Shown: positions 1 through 4,551 of the stretch, piece after piece | Numbering within the stretch: position 1 is the first letter of the stretch | Layout of the letters: every line of letters starts with the position of its first letter | DNA from: Aquirhabdus sp. | Lineage (GTDB): Bacteria > Pseudomonadota > Gammaproteobacteria > Pseudomonadales > Moraxellaceae | Direction of reading: 5' to 3' | Assembly (NCBI GenBank): GCA_030152425.1 | Contig: JASLJP010000361.1 | Coordinates: forward strand, 1 to 7,454 | Length of the DNA stretch: 7,454 bases | The notes under the pieces: model-generated | The model's database searches: none | Seen by the model: the letters and a program-made list of their open reading frames with translations, nothing else | Told to the model about the DNA's origin: nothing | Translations under genes and position numbers: made by a program

Positions 1-1
1 G

Positions 2-724
2 TTACTGAGTCTGGTGCTGTCGGGTAGCCTTGCGATCACCCCGAATGGGGGGAGTTTCGATCCGGTGATTTCGCTGGACGGTAACAAAGTCGCCTTTGCC
101 AGTACCGCCACCAATCTGTTGGGTTTACTGCCGATCCCTGGTTCGGATACTAATGGCGTGCAAGATATCTATGTGGTTGATTTCCTGCTAGGTTCCATCC
201 AGTTGGTCAGCACGAGCACCTTGATCGCGCAGGGTAACCAAGCCAGCAGTCGGCCGATATTCTCTGATGATGCGAACCAAATCGCCTTCCTTAGCGCCTC
301 GACCAATCTGGTTCCCGGCGCTACCAACGGTCAGCTCAGCCTGTATGTGAAGAATTTGACCACTGGTGTGACCACCTTGGTCAGCAGTGACTCCTTGGGT
401 AACCAAGCCGATGCGGCGATCTTGACCCCATCATTCTCGCATGACGGCACCAAGATCGTATTTGCCAGCGCTGCGACCAATCTGGTGCCCGGCGATACCA
501 ATGGCCAAGTCGATGTGTTCGTCAAGAACCTGCTGACCGGTGAAGTGACCCTGATCAGCAATGACAGCTCAGGCGGCCAGTCCAATGGCTGGAGCGGCAA
601 TCCGATCTTCTCGCCTGACGATAGCCATATTATCTTCTCCACCGATGCTACCAACCTCACAGCCGGTGATACCAACGGTGTGCGTGACCTGATCTCCAAA
701 GAGCTGGTCACCGATGGTGGTGGA
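2..724 (+). repeat. TolB/PD40-like beta-propeller blades, 58-residue period (5' partial)
   Basis: Four blades are visible. Each begins with a P-x-[FI]-S-x-D-[GDA] turn, followed by a [KQH]-[VI]-x-F-x-S strand, a TNL-x-x-x-x-TNG loop and a [DLS]-[IVL]-[YFI] strand, and most end in a TG-x-x-TLVS strand. The aligned [FI]-S positions are at bases 68, 260, 434 and 608. The last two steps are exactly 174 bases (58 residues). The first step is 192 because blade 1 has a six-residue insertion (LLGLLPIPGSDTNG against LVPGDTNG). The fourth visible blade lacks its last strand and runs into the RTX array through TDGGG-LDTV. More blades probably lie upstream. The family resemblance is to WD40-like/TolB PD40 blades. 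The ligand is unknown. Confidence 0.85.
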
Positions 725-3700
725 CTGGATACGGTACAGGCCTCGGTGAGCTATACCATCGGCAGCAGTATTGAAAATCTGACCCTGACCGGCACGGCCG
801 ATATCAACGGCACCGGCAATGAATTGAATAACGTGATCTTGGGCAATAGCGGCAGCAATCTGCTGACTGGCGGCGCAGGCAATGACACCTTGGATGGTGG
901 CGCAGGCGGTACCGATACCTTGGTCGGTGGTGCAGGCGATGATCTGTATCTGGTCAGCAACTCCAGCACGGTCGTGACGGAAGCGGCCGGCGAAGGGAGC
1001 AACGATACTGTCAAATCCTCAGCCAGCTATAGCCTCACTGCCAACATCGAAAATCTGGAACTGGTCGGCACAGGCGATATCAATGCCACCGGTAACAACA
1101 ACGGCAATAGCCTGCTGGGTAACGTCGGCAATAACATCCTGACCGGTGGCTCAGGCAATGACACCTTGAATGGTGGCGCAGGCGGGGTAGACACCCTGAT
1201 CGGCGGTATCGGCGACGACACCTTCGTGGTCAGCAGCACCGGCACTGTGGTGCAAGAAAACGCCGGTGAAGGCAACGACACCGTACTCAGCTCGGTGGAC
1301 TTCACCCTGACCGCCAATGTCGAAAATCTGACCCTGACCGGCACAGGCGATATCAATGCCACCGGTAACACCGATGGCAACCTCATCGTCGGTAACAGTG
1401 GCAAAAACATCCTGACGGGTGCAGGAGGCAATGACACCCTGGATGGTGGCGCAGGCAATGACACCTTGATCGGTGGCATCGGCAACGACACCTACTATGT
1501 CGGCACCTCGGACAAGATCATCGAGGCGGTCGGTGCAGGCACTGACATCGCCTATGCAAACTCTGCCTACACCCTCGGCGCCAATGTCGAAAACCTGACT
1601 CTGACCGGCACAGGCGGCTTTAGCGGTACGGGTAACTCCAACAACAATGTGATCGTCGGTAACACCGGGAATAACCTGCTGACCGGCGGTGCAGGCAATG
1701 ACACGCTGGACGGTGGCCTAGGCGGCACCGATACGCTGGTTGGCGGTACAGGCAATGACACTTATCTGGTCAGTGCAGGCGACGTGATTGTTGAGATCAC
1801 CGGTCAAGGCACCGACACCGCGATCTCGGCCACCACCGACTACACCTTGGGTGCCAATGTCGATAACTTGATCCTGACTGGCAGCCTCAATCTGTCGGGT
1901 ACAGGGAATGGCGACAACAATAAAATCACCGGTAATGCGGGCAGCAACGTGCTGGTCGGCGGCGGTGGCAACGACACCTTGGATGGTGGTGCAGGCACGG
2001 ATAGTCTGAGTGGTGGCGCAGGCGATGACCAGTATGTGGTCAGCGACGCCAGCACCGTGATCACCGAAGCGGCGGGAGAGGGTACGGACAGTGTCCGCTC
2101 CTCGGTCAGCTATGTGATCGGTGCCAATGTCGAAAACCTAACCCTGACTGGCACGGGCAATATCAACGGCACGGGCGGCGACTCAGGTGTCTATCTGACC
2201 GGTAACTCGGGCAAAAACGTACTGACTGGCGGCGCAGGCAGCGACACCTTGGATGGTGCCGGAGACAACGATACGCTGGTCGGCGGCGCTGGCGATGACC
2301 TCTACTATGTCAGCACCAACGATGCGATCGTCGAAGGTGTGGGTCAAGGCAATGACACCGCCATCGCGGCGCACTCAAATTATACCTTGGGTGCCAATGT
2401 CGAAAACCTGATCTTGGCGGGCACTGGCAATCTGAGCGGTACCGGGAATGCCCTCGCCAATACCATCACGGGTAATGGCGGCAACAATATCCTGAACGGC
2501 GGCGCGGGTAGCGATACCCTGATCGGCGGTCTGGGTGATGATACCTATGTCGCCAATACCTCCGATGTGATCGTCGAAGCCGTCAATGCCGGCACCGATA
2601 CGGTCAAGGCCAGCAGCACCTACACACTGGGTGCCAACCTTGAAAACCTGACCCTGACGGGCACCGCCAATAGCAATGGTAAGGGCAATGAACTGAATAA
2701 CCTGATCCTCGGCAACTCCGGCAACAACAGCCTAAATGGCGATGCGGGTAACGACACCTTAAACGGCGGTACCGGCAATGACACGCTGAAAGGGGGGCAA
2801 GGCGATGACCTGTACATCGTTGGCACCGGCACGGTCGTGACCGAGTACAACGGCTATGGCACCGATACCGTCGAGTCGTCGATCAGCTATACGCTGACCG
2901 GCAATGTGGAAAACCTGATCCTGACCGGTTCGGGCAACCTGAACGGTACTGGGAATAATCTCAAGAACGTCATCACCGGTAACGGCGGCGACAATATCCT
3001 GAACGGCGGCACCGGCAATGACACCTTGGTCGGTGGTCTCGGGAATGACACCTACTATGTCAGCACCTCGGATCGCATCGTCGAAGGCGTGCATGGTGGC
3101 AATGACACCGCGATTGCCAGCTCCAATTTCACCCTGCGTGACAATATGGAGAACCTGCTGCTGCAAGGCACTGCAAACCTGACCGGTACTGGTAATATCC
3201 AAAACAACATCATCAGCGGCAATGACGGCAACAACGTGCTGAACGGCCTAGCCGGTAACGACACTTTGAACGGTGGCCTCGGTGCCGACACGCTGGTCGG
3301 TGGCACAGGCAACGATACCTACTACCTCGTAGATGGTGAAGACACCATCGTCGAAGGCTCGAATGCAGGCATCGATACCGTGCTGGTCAATACCTCGTTC
3401 TCGCTGACCGATGGCGATAATCTGGAAAACGTCAACCTGACCGGCTTTGCCAACATCAATGGTGGCGGTAACAGTGCCGATAACTTCCTGCTGGGTAACG
3501 ATGGTAAAAACATCCTCACCAGCGGCATCGGTAACGATACCTTGAACGGCGGTGCAGGCAACGACACCCTGATCGGCGGTACCGGCAACGATGTTTATAT
3601 CGTTAGCACCTCGGATGTGATCATCGAGGCTGTCGGTGCTGGCACGGACACTGCGCGTGCTGCGTCGAACTACACCTTGGGCGCCAATGTCGAAAATCTG

Positions 3701-4126
3701 GTGCTGACCGGCCATCTGGATATCAAAGGCACTGGTAATGCACTGGACAACGTCATCAGCGGCAATACCGGTAACAATGAGCTGACTGGCGGTGGCGGCA
3801 GCGACACCTTTGTCTTTAACAATGCCCCAAGCAGCACCACCAACCATGACACCATCACTGACTTTGGTGCAGACGATAGTCTGAGCCTGAATCATCTGAT
3901 CTACGATCAAGCTGGTGCCGTAGGTGCATTGAACAGCACGGCATTTACTGCGGGTGCAGGTCTGACCAGCGGTCAGGATGCAGACGACCGTCTGGTGTAT
4001 AACAGCACCACCGGCAATCTGTACTACGATGCCGACGGTTCAGGCGCAGGCGGTTCGGTGCTGCTTGCGACTTTGGGCACCAGCAGCCATCCCGATCTGA
4101 CCTTTGCGCAGATCAATGTGGTCTAA
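2..4126 (+). CDS. Giant RTX calcium-binding protein with N-terminal beta-propeller blades and a type I secretion signal (5' partial)
   Basis: This is the last 1374 codons of a large gene ending at TAA 4124-4126. The frame is open to the window edge. GTG at 14 could start translation, but codons from base 2 already read as a propeller strand (SLVLSGSLAITPNGGSF, compare TLVSSNAAGQQGDAYSF in the downstream gene), so the true start is upstream. Domains in order, counting base 2 as residue 1: propeller blades, residues 1-241; twelve RTX-containing units with GGxGNDTL nonapeptides, about 242-1263; type I secretion target domain, 1264-1374. I see no cysteine, which is usual for RTX proteins exported by type I systems. 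By family knowledge the GGxGxDxxx repeats fold as a calcium-loaded parallel beta-roll outside the cell. No catalytic motif such as HExxH is visible, so an adhesin, matrix or surface role is more likely than a protease, but this is inference. A terminator follows 27 bases after the stop. The downstream gene is a paralogue. Confidence 0.93.
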   Translation, partial: LLSLVLSGSLAITPNGGSFDPVISLDGNKVAFASTATNLLGLLPIPGSDTNGVQDIYVVDFLLGSIQLVSTSTLIAQGNQASSRPIFSDDANQIAFLSASTNLVPGATNGQLSLYVKNLTTGVTTLVSSDSLGNQADAAILTPSFSHDGTKIVFASAATNLVPGDTNGQVDVFVKNLLTGEVTLISNDSSGGQSNGWSGNPIFSPDDSHIIFSTDATNLTAGDTNGVRDLISKELVTDGGGLDTVQASVSYTIGSSIENLTLTGTADINGTGNELNNVILGNSGSNLLTGGAGNDTLDGGAGGTDTLVGGAGDDLYLVSNSSTVVTEAAGEGSNDTVKSSASYSLTANIENLELVGTGDINATGNNNGNSLLGNVGNNILTGGSGNDTLNGGAGGVDTLIGGIGDDTFVVSSTGTVVQENAGEGNDTVLSSVDFTLTANVENLTLTGTGDINATGNTDGNLIVGNSGKNILTGAGGNDTLDGGAGNDTLIGGIGNDTYYVGTSDKIIEAVGAGTDIAYANSAYTLGANVENLTLTGTGGFSGTGNSNNNVIVGNTGNNLLTGGAGNDTLDGGLGGTDTLVGGTGNDTYLVSAGDVIVEITGQGTDTAISATTDYTLGANVDNLILTGSLNLSGTGNGDNNKITGNAGSNVLVGGGGNDTLDGGAGTDSLSGGAGDDQYVVSDASTVITEAAGEGTDSVRSSVSYVIGANVENLTLTGTGNINGTGGDSGVYLTGNSGKNVLTGGAGSDTLDGAGDNDTLVGGAGDDLYYVSTNDAIVEGVGQGNDTAIAAHSNYTLGANVENLILAGTGNLSGTGNALANTITGNGGNNILNGGAGSDTLIGGLGDDTYVANTSDVIVEAVNAGTDTVKASSTYTLGANLENLTLTGTANSNGKGNELNNLILGNSGNNSLNGDAGNDTLNGGTGNDTLKGGQGDDLYIVGTGTVVTEYNGYGTDTVESSISYTLTGNVENLILTGSGNLNGTGNNLKNVITGNGGDNILNGGTGNDTLVGGLGNDTYYVSTSDRIVEGVHGGNDTAIASSNFTLRDNMENLLLQGTANLTGTGNIQNNIISGNDGNNVLNGLAGNDTLNGGLGADTLVGGTGNDTYYLVDGEDTIVEGSNAGIDTVLVNTSFSLTDGDNLENVNLTGFANINGGGNSADNFLLGNDGKNILTSGIGNDTLNGGAGNDTLIGGTGNDVYIVSTSDVIIEAVGAGTDTARAASNYTLGANVENLVLTGHLDIKGTGNALDNVISGNTGNNELTGGGGSDTFVFNNAPSSTTNHDTITDFGADDSLSLNHLIYDQAGAVGALNSTAFTAGAGLTSGQDADDRLVYNSTTGNLYYDADGSGAGGSVLLATLGTSSHPDLTFAQINVV
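725..3790 (+). repeat. Array of twelve 80-92-residue RTX/beta-roll units
   Basis: Units start at about bases 725, 1001, 1274, 1541, 1811, 2084, 2351, 2594, 2861, 3101, 3371 and 3644; the last is cut short by the secretion domain. Each unit has three parts: a strand-rich segment (DTV-x-SS-x-SYTL-x-x-NVENLTLTGT), a bridging stretch (INGTGN-x-x-NN-x-I-x-GN-x-GNN-x-L), and two or three nonapeptides (GGAGNDTLD). It then ends in D-x-Y-x-V-x-x-x-D-x-I-V-E-x-x-x-x-G. Unit length varies (240-276 bases) mainly with the number of nonapeptides; units 7 and 9 are shortest. GGxGxDxxx is the classical calcium-binding RTX motif. The spacer segment is widely found beside RTX motifs in long bacterial exoproteins and is predicted beta-strand. 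The repeats match only imperfectly at the DNA level, so most duplication is old. Confidence 0.92.
1066..1097 (+). repeat. 32-bp exact direct repeat (second copy at 1339-1370)
   Basis: The 32 bases at 1066-1097 recur exactly at 1339-1370, which is 273 bases (one full unit) downstream. They encode the GTGDINATGN part of units 2 and 3. Neighbouring bases differ, including synonymous and non-synonymous changes. A perfect match confined to one segment suggests a recent unit duplication or gene conversion between adjacent repeats. The sequence was compared by eye. Confidence 0.75.
3791..4123 (+). other. C-terminal type I secretion target domain (serralysin-C-like)
   Basis: The last 111 residues of the upstream protein leave the repeat pattern at GGGGSDTFVF. 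They show the hallmarks of RTX secretion domains: HDTITDFGADDSLSL soon after the final beta-roll, then DDRLVYNSTTG, LYYDADGSG (YYDADGSG at bases 4022-4045), and a hydrophobic tail ending LTFAQINVV. This arrangement (ITDF, then YYDADGSG, then a hydrophobic end) is typical of the type I secretion C-terminal target domain of proteobacterial RTX proteins. It would be recognised uncleaved by an inner-membrane ABC transporter, membrane fusion protein and outer-membrane TolC-like channel. None of those genes is in the window. The match was made by eye. Confidence 0.85.
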
Positions 4127-4153
4127 CACCGCGTAACACCCGTTTGTTCTCCC

Positions 4154-4196
4154 AAGGCGGATCCGGCATGACATGCCGGATCCGCCTTAATTTTTT
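4154..4196 (+). terminator. Strong rho-independent terminator after the upstream RTX gene
   Basis: AAGGCGGATCCGGCAT (4154-4169) pairs perfectly with ATGCCGGATCCGCCTT (4173-4188) across a three-base GAC loop. This gives a 16-bp GC-rich stem, followed by AA and six T (4191-4196). It begins 27 bases after the TAA stop. The opposite strand has no T-run after the stem, so it should act only on + strand transcription. It makes substantial read-through into the downstream paralogue unlikely. Confidence 0.95.
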
Positions 4197-4303
4197 ACAG
4201 CGATGAATAAGAGTGAACAGCAAAGTTCAAGTTGACGAATAAAAACAAAAAACAGTGGGTCTATAGCAGAAAAAAGATTAATAAATGATCAAATTTTGCT
4301 TTC

Positions 4304-4334
4304 TTGATGTCGTACGAATGGTTATCCTTATCAT
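4304..4334 (+). promoter_or_regulatory. Candidate sigma-70-type promoter for the downstream gene
   Basis: TTGATG (4304-4309, four of six to the -35 consensus) lies 19 bases before TATCAT (4329-4334, five of six to the -10 consensus). The spacing is two bases longer than ideal, so the call is tentative. A promoter is expected in this gap because the terminator separates the two genes. This would place transcription start near 4341 and give a leader of about 70 bases. The -10 lies inside the Fur-box-like sequence at 4320-4338. Confidence 0.3.
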
Positions 4335-4338
4335 TATC
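4320..4338 (-). promoter_or_regulatory. Possible Fur box (three GATAAT-like hexamers)
   Basis: Read on the minus strand, 4338 to 4320 is GATAATGATAAGGATAACC: hexamers GATAAT, GATAAG and GATAAC in direct succession. It matches the classical 19-bp Fur consensus GATAATGATAATCATTATC at 15 of 19 positions by eye count. It overlaps the candidate -10, a usual site for Fur repression. If real, the downstream exoprotein would be induced under iron limitation. The region is AT-rich, so a chance match is possible. Confidence 0.45.
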
Positions 4339-4342
4339 TGAA

Positions 4343-4371
4343 GGTGCTTTGCAGGCTAAAAAAATAGCACC
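4343..4371 (+). repeat. Weak inverted repeat in the probable leader of the downstream gene
   Basis: GGTGCT (4343-4348) can pair with AGCACC (4366-4371) across a 17-base A-rich loop containing seven A (4358-4364). It lies between the candidate promoter and the ribosome binding site. Six base pairs with a long loop may not be stable. It could be a leader hairpin or chance. No known riboswitch pattern was recognised. Confidence 0.2.
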
Positions 4372-4396
4372 CCCACCCCTATTTTTATAAAGAAAT

Positions 4397-4402
4397 AAAG
4401 GA
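4397..4402 (+). promoter_or_regulatory. Ribosome binding site of the downstream gene
   Basis: AAAGGA lies eight bases before ATG 4411. An in-frame TAA at 4396-4398 overlaps it, with no other start codon in between, so the start at 4411 is well fixed. Confidence 0.8.
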
Positions 4403-4410
4403 CATTTATC

Positions 4411-4551
4411 ATGGCTATTTACACAGGCACTCCCGGCAATGACACCCTGACCAGTTTCGCCGATGGGGACATCCTGATGGGCGGGGCAGGGGACGATCTC
4501 TATATCATCAATGACCCGACCGATATCATCACCGAGTCGCAAAACGCGGGC
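4411..4551 (+). other. N-terminal half RTX unit of the downstream protein
   Basis: Residues 1-47 contain GTPGNDTL, GDILMGGAGDDLYII and DIITESQNAG. This is the nonapeptide and acidic end of an RTX unit without its preceding strand-rich segment. The protein therefore begins in mid-unit, and the first propeller follows directly after the NAG turn. Such a capping beta-roll fragment could support the N-terminal side of the propeller. That role is inference. Confidence 0.7.

Noticed and set aside
3248..3910. Long minus-strand open frame of 220 codons, and the many other minus-strand frames across both genes
   Set aside because: They are shadows of the repetitive GC-rich coding strand. Their translations are themselves low-complexity repeats with no recognisable domain, and they lie antisense to strongly supported RTX coding sequence.
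3791..4123. Serralysin-type metalloprotease, suggested by the serralysin-like C-terminal domain
   Set aside because: That domain is a general secretion module. No HExxH zinc motif or Met-turn was seen in either visible protein.
4232..4267. Promoter made of TTGACG (4232-4237) and TATAGC (4262-4267)
   Set aside because: The -35 match is good, but the spacing is 24 bases, too long for sigma-70. At 17-base spacing the -10 would be GTGGGT, which is not credible.
4261..4542. Minus-strand open frame of 93 codons spanning the gap and the start of gene B
   Set aside because: It overlaps the fixed start of gene B, and the part in the gap is AT-rich with no coding character.
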